This document shows positions 8,589 through 16,073 of a stretch of DNA of 51,557 bases, in pieces; position 1 is the stretch's first letter, and every line of letters begins with the position of its first letter. The notes under the pieces are model-generated. The model was not told the DNA's origin. It saw only the letters and a list, made by a program, of their open reading frames with translations, and ran no database searches. The stretch spans positions 1 through 51,557 of the forward strand of contig CAYWAP010000010.1 of the NCBI GenBank assembly GCA_964456525.1. The letters are read 5' to 3'. The translations under genes were made by a program, and so were the position numbers. The stretch comes from Onthomonas sp964456525 (GTDB lineage: Bacteria > Bacillota > Clostridia > Oscillospirales > Oscillospiraceae).

Positions 8589-9635
8589 TCAGTAGGAAAC
8601 CTGGACGCCGTCGTCCCCCGGCTTGACGGAGCCGATCACATAGGCCCGATAACCAGCGGCGGTGGCGGTGCTCATGGCCAGATCCGCCTGCTCTTTGGAA
8701 AGGGCCACCACCATGCCAATGCCCATGTTGAAGGTGTTATACATGTCCCGGGTGGGAATGCTGCCCGCTCGCTGAAGGATGTCAAAGATGGGCGGGCAGG
8801 GGAAAGCGGTGGTGTCAATGTGGGCGCTCAGCCCCTTTTTCATCATGCGGGGCACATTTTCATAGAATCCGCCGCCGGTGATGTGGCTGACGCCGTGGAT
8901 ATTCACGCCCGATGCGAGCATCTGACGAATCGCGTTGACATAGATGCAGGTGGGGCGCAGCAGCTCTTCTCCCAGGGTGCAGCTCAGCTCGTCCACATAG
9001 TTTCCATAGGTGTGTTCCACATCCAGGACCTTGCGGACCAGCGAGTAGCCGTTGGAGTGGACGCCGCTGGAGGCCAGGCCAATCAGGACGTCGCCGGCCT
9101 GCATGCGCGCTTCCCCGTCGATGATGTCGGGCGCGTCCACCAAGCCCACAGAAAAACCGGCCAGATCGTACTCGTTCTCCGGATAAAAACCGGGCATTTC
9201 AGCGGTTTCGCCGCCGATCAGGGCACACCCGGCCGACTTGCAGCCATCGGTAATGCCTTTGACAATGGCCTCAATGCGGCTGGGGATGTTCTTTCCGCAG
9301 GCAATATAATCCAGGAAAAACAGGGGCATGGCGCCGCCGCAGATAATATCGTTGACGCACATTGCCACACAGTCAATGCCGACCGTGTCGTGCTTGTCCA
9401 TCAGGAAGGCAATTTTCAGCTTGGTGCCCACGCCATCCGTGCCAGACACCAGGACGGGCTTGGTCATGCCCTTGACGTCGGGGGCAAACAGGCCCCCAAA
9501 ACCGCCCAGGCCCCCCATAACGCCGGGAATATTGGTCGAGGCCACCAGGGGCTTAATGCGGTCAACGGCCTGATAACCTGCGGTCACGTCAACGCCGGCA
9601 GCGGCATAGGATGCGGATTTGCTATTGTTGTTCAT
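8589..9635 (-). CDS. purM: Phosphoribosylformylglycinamidine cyclo-ligase (AIR synthetase)
   Basis: The 348-residue ATP-dependent enzyme forms AIR from FGAM. Family hallmarks are SGTDGVGTKL near the N-terminus, ALIGGETAEMPGFY in the middle and HITGGGF followed by the C-terminal NMGIGM motif. The chosen start (MNNNSK) has a strong GAGGAGG at 9642-9648, which overlaps the purF stop codon, so translation is probably coupled. No purL (FGAM synthase) is found in this operon, so it must be elsewhere. Confidence 0.97.
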   Translation of the reverse strand: MNNNSKSASYAAAGVDVTAGYQAVDRIKPLVASTNIPGVMGGLGGFGGLFAPDVKGMTKPVLVSGTDGVGTKLKIAFLMDKHDTVGIDCVAMCVNDIICGGAMPLFFLDYIACGKNIPSRIEAIVKGITDGCKSAGCALIGGETAEMPGFYPENEYDLAGFSVGLVDAPDIIDGEARMQAGDVLIGLASSGVHSNGYSLVRKVLDVEHTYGNYVDELSCTLGEELLRPTCIYVNAIRQMLASGVNIHGVSHITGGGFYENVPRMMKKGLSAHIDTTAFPCPPIFDILQRAGSIPTRDMYNTFNMGIGMVVALSKEQADLAMSTATAAGYRAYVIGSVKPGDDGVQVSY

Positions 9636-9646
9636 AGAGGACCTCC

Positions 9647-11101
9647 TCAATTCTTGTGTTCGCCAACGGGAAGGGGAAGGATGTAATTTCCAGTGAAACA
9701 GGCGTCGCAGTGGCTCACCTTGAGATGCTCGGACAGGAGTTGCAGATCCGGCAGAGACATATATTGCAGGGAATCTGCCCCGATCAGGCGGCAGACATCC
9801 GCCACCTCCCGTCCATGGGCCACCAGATTCTCGGAGGCCGGAATGGCGGTGCCATAGTGGCAGGTGTGCAAAAAGGGCGGCGCCGTAATTTTGACATGGA
9901 CCTCCCGGGCGCCGGCCTCCCGGAGCAGGCGGACAATGCGCTCCATGGTGCCGCCGCGGACAATGGAGTCATCCACCAGGACAATCCGTTTGCCCCGAAC
10001 CACGGCCGCGTTTGCGTTCAATTTGATGCGGATGGATTTCTGCCGCTGCAAATACTGGCTCTGAATAAAGGTGCGCTGGATGTAGCGGTTTTTCATCAGG
10101 CCCATGGCATAGGGCAGGCCGGACTCCTGAGAGTAGCCCATGGCCGCCGCAATGCCGGAATCGGGGACGCCGATGACAAGATCCGCGTTTTGCGTCGTGC
10201 TCCGGCGGGCCAGCATCCGCCCCGCCTCCTGGCGGAACTGGAAGACGGACGTCCCATCCAGCATGGAGTCCTGACGGGCAAAGTACAGCAGTTCAAACAT
10301 ACACAGCGAACGGCGCGCATGGCGGATGTTGCTGTGATAGCTCTTGAGTTTGCCATCCTGGACGACCAGAACTTCTCCCGGCTCCACGTCCCGGATAAAC
10401 GTGCCCCCCAGGGACTGGATGGCGCAGGACTCGGAGGCGAAGACGTAGCTGTCCCCCACCTTGCCCACGCACAGGGGGCGGAATCCGTTGGGGTCCCGAA
10501 CCGCGATCAGGTTATGGTAATCCATAATCACGACGGAATAGGCGCCCACCAGATATTCCATGGCGTTGAGCACCGCGTCCGCCAGCGTGTAGGTCCGCAG
10601 ATGTTCGCGCACGATGAGATAACTTAAAATCTCGGCGTCGTTGGTGGTCTGAAAGATGGCGCCCCGATTTTCAAACTCGGTCTTGAGCTCTGTGCTGTTG
10701 ACCAGCTTCCCGTTGTAGCACAGGGCCATGGAGCCTCTGGCCCGGTGGACCAGAATGGGCTGTGCGTTGACCGGGCTGTTGTTCGCCAGGTGGGTGGCGT
10801 GACGGACATGGCCGATGGCGGCGGAAGCGCCGGCGAACTGGCGCAGTTCCTGTTTGCTGAACACTTCCGGAACCAGCCCCTTGTCCTTGTGGACCTTCAG
10901 GTGTCCGTCGGCGGTCAGGGCGGCGATGCCGCAGGAGTCCTGACCGCGATGCTGCAGCGCAAACAGGGCGTTATAGGTGTCAAAGACAGGGTCGCGGAAA
11001 TAGCTGGGATCGCTTCCGCTGCCCTCTCCGGTTTTGATGATGCCAAAAACGCCGCACTCCTCATGCAGTTTGTCATCGGTGTAAAAATCGCATTGTGGCA
11101 T
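9647..11101 (-). CDS. purF: Amidophosphoribosyltransferase
   Basis: The 484-residue enzyme catalyses the committed step, PRPP plus glutamine to phosphoribosylamine. The N-terminal nucleophile is Cys16 (HEECGVFG), so a 15-residue propeptide should be removed as in Bacillus PurF. The glutaminase domain (residues 16-250) has the RHATHL segment; the phosphoribosyltransferase domain has the PRPP loop IVLVDDSIVRGGT. The start at ATG 11101 is supported by GGGAGG. The gap to purE is 44 bp. Class I PurF often has a C-terminal Fe-S cluster; a Cys pair (HCDACF) at the end fits this. Confidence 0.97.
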   Translation of the reverse strand: MPQCDFYTDDKLHEECGVFGIIKTGEGSGSDPSYFRDPVFDTYNALFALQHRGQDSCGIAALTADGHLKVHKDKGLVPEVFSKQELRQFAGASAAIGHVRHATHLANNSPVNAQPILVHRARGSMALCYNGKLVNSTELKTEFENRGAIFQTTNDAEILSYLIVREHLRTYTLADAVLNAMEYLVGAYSVVIMDYHNLIAVRDPNGFRPLCVGKVGDSYVFASESCAIQSLGGTFIRDVEPGEVLVVQDGKLKSYHSNIRHARRSLCMFELLYFARQDSMLDGTSVFQFRQEAGRMLARRSTTQNADLVIGVPDSGIAAAMGYSQESGLPYAMGLMKNRYIQRTFIQSQYLQRQKSIRIKLNANAAVVRGKRIVLVDDSIVRGGTMERIVRLLREAGAREVHVKITAPPFLHTCHYGTAIPASENLVAHGREVADVCRLIGADSLQYMSLPDLQLLSEHLKVSHCDACFTGNYILPLPVGEHKN

Positions 11102-11145
11102 AATCGCCCTCCCGAGAAAAGTTGTGCAGGAAATTGGGGCCTTGA

Positions 11146-11634
11146 TCACAGTTTACTCTGAATGCTTTCGTCCTTTGCGGCGACGGAGGCGGCCATTTCG
11201 GCCTTGAAGCCGGCCAGTTTCGCCGCCAGCTCAGGCTCCTCCAGCGACAGCATCTGGGCCGCCAGAATGCCGGCATTGGCGGCGCCGTTGACGCCGACTG
11301 TGGCGACGGGAATGCCGCTGGGCATCTGGACGATGGACAGCAGGCTGTCCAGCCCGCCCATGAAAGACGTCTTGATGGGCACGCCAATGACGGGCAACGT
11401 GGTGTAAGCCGCCAGAACGCCGCCCAGATGAGCGGCCTTCCCCGCCCCGGCGATGAGCACGCCAAAGCCCTTTTCCGCGGCGCTGGAGGCGAACTGCTCA
11501 GCGGCGGCAGGGGTGCGGTGCGCCGAGATGACGCGGACCTCATAGGGAATGCCAAAATATTTGAGCTTGTCCACCGCTTCCTTCATGACGGGCAGATCAC
11601 TGTCCGAACCCATAATCACAGCAACTTTTTTCAT
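11146..11634 (-). CDS. purE: N5-carboxyaminoimidazole ribonucleotide mutase
   Basis: The 162-residue protein carries the class I PurE signature (MGSDSDLPVM, then VISAHRTP with the catalytic His, and IAGAGKAAHLGG). It rearranges N5-CAIR to CAIR. No purK is visible in the operon. It is the first structural gene, with TAGGAGGG upstream, after a long leader that contains a small ORF and a terminator. Confidence 0.96.
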   Translation of the reverse strand: MKKVAVIMGSDSDLPVMKEAVDKLKYFGIPYEVRVISAHRTPAAAEQFASSAAEKGFGVLIAGAGKAAHLGGVLAAYTTLPVIGVPIKTSFMGGLDSLLSIVQMPSGIPVATVGVNGAANAGILAAQMLSLEEPELAAKLAGFKAEMAASVAAKDESIQSKL

Positions 11635-11654
11635 ATAAAACCCTCCTAAGCGAT

Positions 11655-11700
11655 AAAAACAAAATAACAGCAGACGGGATAAGGCTGTCCCGGCCTGCTG
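11655..11700 (-). terminator. Intrinsic terminator in the purE leader (candidate attenuator)
   Basis: On the minus strand, CAGCAG pairs with CTGCTG and an inner CCGGGA pairs with TCCCG(T). The stem is followed by TTATTTTGTTTTT. It lies between the promoter and the purE ribosome-binding site, so most transcripts should stop here unless termination is relieved. Confidence 0.75.
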
Positions 11701-11703
11701 TGC

Positions 11704-11775
11704 TTACAGTGTTGACAGAAAAAACATCGAAAAAACGGATGCATACGAAACAGCAGTCAAAAACACTCGATTCAT
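11704..11775 (-). CDS. Putative 23-residue hydrophobic leader peptide upstream of purE
   Basis: A short frame encodes MNRVFLTAVSYASVF and then SMFFLSTL, a single hydrophobic segment after one arginine. It starts about 24 nt downstream of the promoter -10 box and stops just before the terminator hairpin. The ribosome-binding site is weak (GGAAAGTGGGTG). It could be a leader peptide for attenuation, a small membrane protein, or a chance frame. There is no codon run that points to a specific amino acid. Confidence 0.4.
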   Translation of the reverse strand: MNRVFLTAVSYASVFSMFFLSTL

Positions 11776-11804
11776 GAAAACACCCACTTTCCGATTATAC
11801 TGGT

Positions 11805-11833
11805 ATTTTATCGTACAGAAAACAGAATTTCAA
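11805..11833 (-). promoter_or_regulatory. Promoter of the purine operon
   Basis: On the minus strand, TTGAAA (11833-11828) and TAAAAT (11810-11805) are separated by 17 nt. About 170 nt of leader separate it from purE. No purine-riboswitch core is visible in that leader. The rest of the 346-bp gap (11834-11980) holds only AT-rich sequence and a weak GGAAAA/TTTTCC hairpin near 11937-11956, which may end the glycosyltransferase transcript. Confidence 0.75.
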
Positions 11834-11980
11834 TAGCCAAAGGATCTACAGAAACAACTTTGTATGCTTGAACAATCCGGTGCGGAAAAATCGAAACCCT
11901 CTTGACTGAAACAACCAACGCAAAAACCAAAACCGGGGAAAAAGCTGAACTTTTCCACCCATCTGGCCCGGGAAAAAGCG

Positions 11981-13078
11981 CTATAGCAGGCCACTGTAAT
12001 CCAAAATATGCCCAAGGGTTTCCGCCCGCCCGGCCCAGTCCGCCTCCTGGGCATACCTGCGGCGCAGCGCGGCGATGTCCGGGGATTGCTCCTGCAGGGC
12101 GAGACGGCAGGAGGTGAGAAATTCCACGTCAAAACCGGCATCGTAGACGACGTCGGAAAAGTCGGCCTGTTCCCTGGCCCGCAGAGCCACAATGGGACGG
12201 CCGGAGGCCAGATACTGATAAAGGCGCTCCGAAACCAGCTCCGGGTTGTACTCCCGCTCGTTGCAAAGCTCCAGACACACGTCAAACCGGCTCAAATAGC
12301 GCGGGAGGGTGGTCTCGGACTTGGCGCCGAGCATATAGACATTTTCCAGCCGCTTCAGCCCGGCATAGGAGGGATTGGTTTTGGAGAAGGGGCCGACAAA
12401 GACAAAACTCCAGTCCGGAGAATTGCCGGCGGCATAGAGGACGCAATCCGCCCTGGTAAAATCGTCCACTTCGCCGAGAAAGCCAAAGATCGGCCTGGGC
12501 AGGCCGGAAATATCCGCCGGGTAAGAGGGAAAGTCATTTGCAGCAATCTGAAACCGGCCGTAATCCGCGCCGTTGGGGAGCAGCACCACATTGGCGCTGA
12601 GCTGGGCGAGGTCCTCTTCCAGGGAAGGGGTGGCGGCAAAGACGATGTCGGCGTCCTGGCACAGGGCGGCCTCCCACTCCTCCAGCGAGTAGGGCCAGGC
12701 CCGGTCGCAGTCGTAAACCAGGCCATCGTGGGGCACCAGATCCGCCAGACCGGCGTTGTTGGGGCTGCACAGCCACAGGAGCGGTTTGGTAAAGCCATTA
12801 TGAGCCATACACCCGCGGATGTATTTGGCGTTGCGCCCCGTGTAGTGCTCTGCTCTCAGCAGCAGATCTTCGCTCCCGGCCACATCGCTGGGAAGGGTGA
12901 ACGCGATCACGTTTGGAGCAACCTGTTTGCCCTCCCGCGGGCGGCGCAGACCGGAAAAGAAGGGCGCAGCCGGTTCAAAGAACAATATTTCTGTATCACG
13001 CAGCCCCTGCACCAGATGGGCGAAGCGCCGGGGCGCTTCCTCCCAACTCGAACAGGACACACAGACGATCTGACGCAA
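11981..13078 (-). CDS. Glycosyltransferase, GT-B fold
   Basis: The 365-residue protein has the two-domain layout of GT-B enzymes: an N-terminal acceptor half, a hinge with VLLPNGADYGRF (about residue 165), and a C-terminal nucleotide-sugar half with FGFLGEVDDF, VFVGPFSK and a conserved NPELVSERLYQYLASGRPIVA region that matches the donor-binding E-x7-E-like motif. Substrate and product are not predictable. The only plausible start is TTG at 13078, with GGTGA 6 nt upstream; a stop codon lies just before. It is flanked by the purine leader and the divergent ruvX gene, so it appears monocistronic. Confidence 0.75.
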   Translation of the reverse strand: MRQIVCVSCSSWEEAPRRFAHLVQGLRDTEILFFEPAAPFFSGLRRPREGKQVAPNVIAFTLPSDVAGSEDLLLRAEHYTGRNAKYIRGCMAHNGFTKPLLWLCSPNNAGLADLVPHDGLVYDCDRAWPYSLEEWEAALCQDADIVFAATPSLEEDLAQLSANVVLLPNGADYGRFQIAANDFPSYPADISGLPRPIFGFLGEVDDFTRADCVLYAAGNSPDWSFVFVGPFSKTNPSYAGLKRLENVYMLGAKSETTLPRYLSRFDVCLELCNEREYNPELVSERLYQYLASGRPIVALRAREQADFSDVVYDAGFDVEFLTSCRLALQEQSPDIAALRRRYAQEADWAGRAETLGHILDYSGLL

Positions 13079-13208
13079 CGGCGGTCACCACTCTCCACAT
13101 AAATTCATATCGTTTCTTTTATTTTACCGTATGCTCCCCTTGATTGCAAGGGAAAAGAACGAAATGCGCAGAAGGAACGGATTCCTTTGGGAAATCATGG
13201 ATTTGCAG

Positions 13209-13237
13209 TGGACAATCGGGGACGCGGATGCTAAAAT
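13209..13237 (+). promoter_or_regulatory. Promoter for ruvX-DUF1292-PAP2
   Basis: TGGACA and TAAAAT are 17 nt apart, 39 bp before the ruvX start codon. Confidence 0.6.
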
Positions 13238-13275
13238 AAGGTCTGCAAAATCCCCCTGGAAAGCGAGGCAGAGCG

Positions 13276-13695
13276 ATGCGAATTATGGCCATTGACTATG
13301 GCGATGCCCATACCGGCGTGGCGATTTCCGACCCTTTGGGCATGCTGGCAGGGTACACCACCGTCATCAACAGTTGGAGCCGGGAAACCGTTGTGGAGGA
13401 ACTGCTGCGGATTATACAGGAACACAACGTGGAGGAGCTTGTGCTGGGCTATCCCAAAAACATGGACGGCACCAAGGGAGAACGGGTTCAGAAAAGTGAG
13501 GCATTGGCCGAGATCTTAAAGGAAACGTCCGGGCTGCCCCTGACTTTGTGGGATGAACGGCTGACCACCGTGGACGCCCATCGCATTCTGACGGAAAATG
13601 GCCGCCGGGGCAAACGCCGCAAGAAGACGGTGGACGCGGTAGCTGCCACGCTGATTTTGGAAGGATATCTGCACTTTCGGAAAAACCGGAGCTGA
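13276..13695 (+). CDS. ruvX: Putative pre-16S rRNA nuclease / Holliday junction resolvase YqgF
   Basis: The 139-residue RNase H-like protein begins MRIMAIDYGDAHTGVAISD, with the first catalytic Asp in the DYG motif. LVLGYPKNMDGTKGER, LWDERLTT and a late DAVAA motif complete the YqgF active site. The family matures the 5' end of 16S rRNA. It is the first of three plus-strand genes; GAGG lies 8 nt before the ATG. Confidence 0.93.
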   Translation: MRIMAIDYGDAHTGVAISDPLGMLAGYTTVINSWSRETVVEELLRIIQEHNVEELVLGYPKNMDGTKGERVQKSEALAEILKETSGLPLTLWDERLTTVDAHRILTENGRRGKRRKKTVDAVAATLILEGYLHFRKNRS

Positions 13696-13719
13696 CGAAA
13701 AAATACGGAGGCCTAAAAT

Positions 13720-14034
13720 ATGCTTTTTGACACAGACGACAACTCGGTTCTCTTGGAACTGACGGATGCAGAGGGCAACCTGACCCTTCATGAACTGCTG
13801 GACATCGTGGAGTACGAAGGGGCTGCCTTTGGCATTTTCCTGCCCGCCGAAAACCATCAGGGCGACGTGGCCATCCTCCGCCTGGTGGGCGAGGACGCCC
13901 AGAAGGCGGAACAGTATGTGCCGGTCAACGACGATGGGCTGGAACAGGCTGTTTTTGATCTTTTCCAGATCAAAAACATGGACGCCTTTGATTTCGGAGA
14001 AAATGCATTTGAGGGGAACGATTTGCTCTTATAA
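13720..14034 (+). CDS. DUF1292 family protein (YrzB-like)
   Basis: The 104-residue acidic protein has the pattern of DUF1292: an N-terminal strand pair (LLELTDAEGN), then HELLDIVEYEGAAFGIFLPAEN, ILRLVGE and a C-terminal VFDLFQ helix. No function is established. In Firmicutes the family is commonly encoded next to ruvX/yqgF, as here, 24 bp downstream. ACGGAGG precedes the ATG. Confidence 0.8.
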   Translation: MLFDTDDNSVLLELTDAEGNLTLHELLDIVEYEGAAFGIFLPAENHQGDVAILRLVGEDAQKAEQYVPVNDDGLEQAVFDLFQIKNMDAFDFGENAFEGNDLLL

Positions 14035-14098
14035 ACCCCAGCTACATGTGCCTGTGATGGTGTAGGAAACTGATTGTACCTGTCAAGGATGTGATTTT

Positions 14099-14677
14099 CT
14101 GTCTTTTCTTTACGCATTGGATTCCGGCATCCTGCTGTTTTTGCAAACTTATGTGCGCTGCGCGCCGGTTTCCGCCATTCTGGTCCCCCTGACAACCATC
14201 GGGGAGGCCGGTATTTTATGGATTCTACTTTGCATCCCCCTGCTGTTTTCCCCCAAAACGAGGAAGACGGGCTGGATGGCGCTGCTCACCCTGCTGCTGT
14301 GCTATTTGTTCAATGACCACGTGCTGAAGCCCCTGATAGAGCGAACCAGACCCTTTCTGTCGATCAGCACCCTGGACACCCTTGTGACGTGGCCCACGTC
14401 TCCCTCCTTCCCCTCCGGCCATGCCTGCTCCTCCTTTGCGGCGGCCACCACCTTCTGGCGGGGGCTGAAGGGAAAGGGAATGGACTGGTTTTGCTATTTA
14501 ACCGTGGTGTTGGCCCTGTTCATGGCCTTTTCCAGGCTGTATGTGGGGGTGCATTATCCCACCGACGTGTTGGCCGGCAGTCTGGTCGGCATCGCAGGCA
14601 GCAGCCTGATCTGGATCGGTCTAAACCGCCGGTATGACCGGATTGAGTCCCGGGTTCTCCGCCGGCGCAGGGGGTAA
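14099..14677 (+). CDS. PAP2-family membrane phosphatase, probable CTG start
   Basis: The protein has about five membrane segments and the complete PAP2 signature: K77-x6-RP (KPLIERTRP), PSGH at 105-108 and SR-x5-H-x3-D (SRLYVGVHYPTD). It dephosphorylates a lipid phosphate such as undecaprenyl diphosphate or phosphatidate at the outer membrane face; the substrate is not determined. No ATG or GTG exists between the in-frame stop at 14063 and the conserved region. CTG at 14099 has AAGGA 9 nt upstream and gives the family-like N-terminus MSFLYALDSG. TTG at 14117 has no ribosome site. Confidence 0.8.
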   Translation: MSFLYALDSGILLFLQTYVRCAPVSAILVPLTTIGEAGILWILLCIPLLFSPKTRKTGWMALLTLLLCYLFNDHVLKPLIERTRPFLSISTLDTLVTWPTSPSFPSGHACSSFAAATTFWRGLKGKGMDWFCYLTVVLALFMAFSRLYVGVHYPTDVLAGSLVGIAGSSLIWIGLNRRYDRIESRVLRRRRG

Positions 14678-14693
14678 AACTCCATTTAAAATC

Positions 14694-14739
14694 AAAAAAC
14701 AGAGCCGCTCCGTACCATCGGATCTGGCTCTGTTTTTTT
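14694..14739. terminator. Bidirectional terminator between PAP2 and rplL
   Basis: AAAAAACAGAGCC pairs with GGCTCTGTTTTTT across a 19-nt loop, with T runs on both strands. Confidence 0.85.
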
Positions 14740-14755
14740 CACAGCGAAGCGCCGG

Positions 14756-14796
14756 GTAAAACAGAAAGGCGGCGGCCACGTGCTGTGACCGCCGCC
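14756..14796 (-). terminator. rplL terminator
   Basis: GGCGGCGG pairs with CCGCCGCC, and an inner CAC pairs with GTG. On the minus strand the hairpin is followed by TTTCTGTTTT. It lies 23 bp after the rplL stop codon and ends the rplJ-rplL transcript. Confidence 0.75.
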
Positions 14797-14818
14797 CATT
14801 GATTTCGGGAAGGTGAAA

Positions 14819-15199
14819 TTACTTCAGCTCGACCTTGCCGCCGACTTCCTCGACCTTGGCCTTGAAAGCGTCCGCGTCCTCCTTGGAAACAGCTTCCTTC
14901 AGAGTGGTGGGAGCCTCCTCAACGGCCTTCTTGGCATCAGCCAGACCCAGGCCGGTGATCTCACGGACAACCTTGATGACCTTGATCTTGGCCTTGGGAT
15001 CAGCCAGGCCAGCCAGGACGACGTCAAACTCGGTCTTCTCCTCGACGGGCTCAGCAGCAGCGCCAGCGCCAGCAGCGGGGCCGCCCATAGCGATTGCCTC
15101 GACGCCGAAGGCTTCCTTCAGGGCATCGGTCAGCTCCTTAACCTCCAGCATGGACAGAGCCTTGATTTCTTCCACAATAGCAGTGATCTTTTCAGACAT
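14819..15199 (-). CDS. rplL: Ribosomal protein bL12 (L7/L12)
   Basis: The 126-residue stalk protein has an N-terminal dimerisation helix (EEIKALSMLEVKELTDAL), an Ala/Gly-rich hinge and the C-terminal factor-binding domain EFDVVLAG...KVVREITGLGLADAKKAVE. It binds L10 in multiple copies and recruits GTPase factors. AGGAGG lies upstream. The gene is followed by strong terminators, and rpoB is not downstream. Confidence 0.98.
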   Translation of the reverse strand: MSEKITAIVEEIKALSMLEVKELTDALKEAFGVEAIAMGGPAAGAGAAAEPVEEKTEFDVVLAGLADPKAKIKVIKVVREITGLGLADAKKAVEEAPTTLKEAVSKEDADAFKAKVEEVGGKVELK

Positions 15200-15272
15200 G
15201 GTATTTACCTCCTAAAATAGAGCATCAGTTAAAAAATAGTTGCGTAGTTCACACAAAATGGAATGGCTGTGC

Positions 15273-15794
15273 TTATTCGGCAGCAGCTTCTCCCTCGCCG
15301 TCCTTTTCTGCAATTGCCTGGACGACGGCAGTCAAATTGGCGATGGGCGCCAGCAGCGTACCGACCAGCTGTGCATACAGATCCTTCTTGGAAGAGAGGG
15401 TGGACAGCTGAGCGATCTCAGCCTGAGACAGAACCTTGCCTTCCATAAAGGCGGCCTTAATACGGAACTTGTCCTCTCCCATCTTCTTGGCAAACTCGGA
15501 AATGACACGGATGGGTGCAATGGGATCCTCCGCACCGGTAGCCAAAGAAGTGTTGCCGTTGAGAACATCCGCCAAATCGGTCAGCTCAGCGCCATCCAGC
15601 GCACGGCGAACCATCGTGTTCTTGACAACCGCGTAGGAGATACCGGCCTGACGCGCATTGTTGCGCAGCTCCGTATCCTCTTCCACGGTGATGCCGGAAT
15701 AGTCAACCAGAACGCCAGCCTGCGCGTTCTTCAGCTGCTCCTCCAGGGCCGCCACAACCGCTTTCTTGGACTCTAAAACCTTTGCATTGGGCAT
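15273..15794 (-). CDS. rplJ: Ribosomal protein uL10
   Basis: The 173-residue protein forms the base of the ribosomal stalk. The N-terminal RNA-binding part (KKAVVAALEEQL, VDYSGITVEEDTELR, YAVVKNTMVRRAL) and the C-terminal helix for L12 are intact. It is preceded by an L10-leader RNA with an attenuator hairpin, so L10 or its complex with L12 probably regulates it autogenously. Confidence 0.98.
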   Translation of the reverse strand: MPNAKVLESKKAVVAALEEQLKNAQAGVLVDYSGITVEEDTELRNNARQAGISYAVVKNTMVRRALDGAELTDLADVLNGNTSLATGAEDPIAPIRVISEFAKKMGEDKFRIKAAFMEGKVLSQAEIAQLSTLSSKKDLYAQLVGTLLAPIANLTAVVQAIAEKDGEGEAAAE

Positions 15795-15810
15795 TTTGTT
15801 TTCACCTCAC

Positions 15811-15847
15811 AAAAAGAAAAATCCTCCGCGTTGAAGACAGGAGGATC
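15811..15847 (-). terminator. Attenuator hairpin of the L10 leader
   Basis: On the minus strand, ATCCTCC pairs with GGAGGAT, followed by TTTTTC, 17 nt before the rplJ ATG. It is the terminator arm of the L10-leader switch. Confidence 0.7.
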
Positions 15848-15936
15848 ATAGCAGCAAAACAGTTCAATTGTCTTGTTGCACTCTCGGCAGGTGGTTAAAC
15901 CGTTACTCTTGCGAACCTGCTGTCTCTGAACGCAAT
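15811..15936 (-). promoter_or_regulatory. Ribosomal protein L10 leader RNA
   Basis: The leader carries the conserved arrangement of this RNA family: AGACAGCAGGTT with a GCAAGAG loop, then GGTTTAACCACCTGCCGAGA pairing back, then the rho-independent hairpin. L10, alone or with L12, binds this structure and represses downstream expression in Firmicutes. Assignment is by recognition of the motif order; a covariance-model search would confirm it. Confidence 0.8.
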
Positions 15937-15940
15937 GCTT

Positions 15941-15969
15941 ATTTTATATCCGGGATCGGGATTTGTCAA
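15941..15969 (-). promoter_or_regulatory. Strong promoter for rplJ-rplL
   Basis: On the minus strand, consensus TTGACA (15969-15964) and TAAAAT (15946-15941) are separated by 17 nt. The L10 leader starts directly downstream. Confidence 0.85.
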
Positions 15970-16012
15970 CCCCTTTCCCGGATATTTTTCGTCAATCGTT
16001 TCAAACCTTTGC

Positions 16013-16066
16013 CATCCTTCACCGGCTGCGCGCCGGAAGGATGCCGCAGCTCCCTTGCGGAGCGGC
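16013..16066. repeat. Two adjacent hairpins after rplA
   Basis: CATCCTT/AAGGATG enclosing CCGGC/GCCGG (16013-16043) is directly followed by GCCGC/GCGGC enclosing GCTCC/GGAG (16043-16066). There is no T run. The pair sits between the rplA stop and the rplJ promoter, and could be a mobile palindromic element or an mRNA-end structure. Confidence 0.55.
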
Positions 16067-16073
16067 AGACGGC

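Noticed and set aside
11641..11860. Purine riboswitch before purE
   Set aside because: The conserved three-way junction core strings are not present; only a promoter, a small ORF and a terminator are seen.
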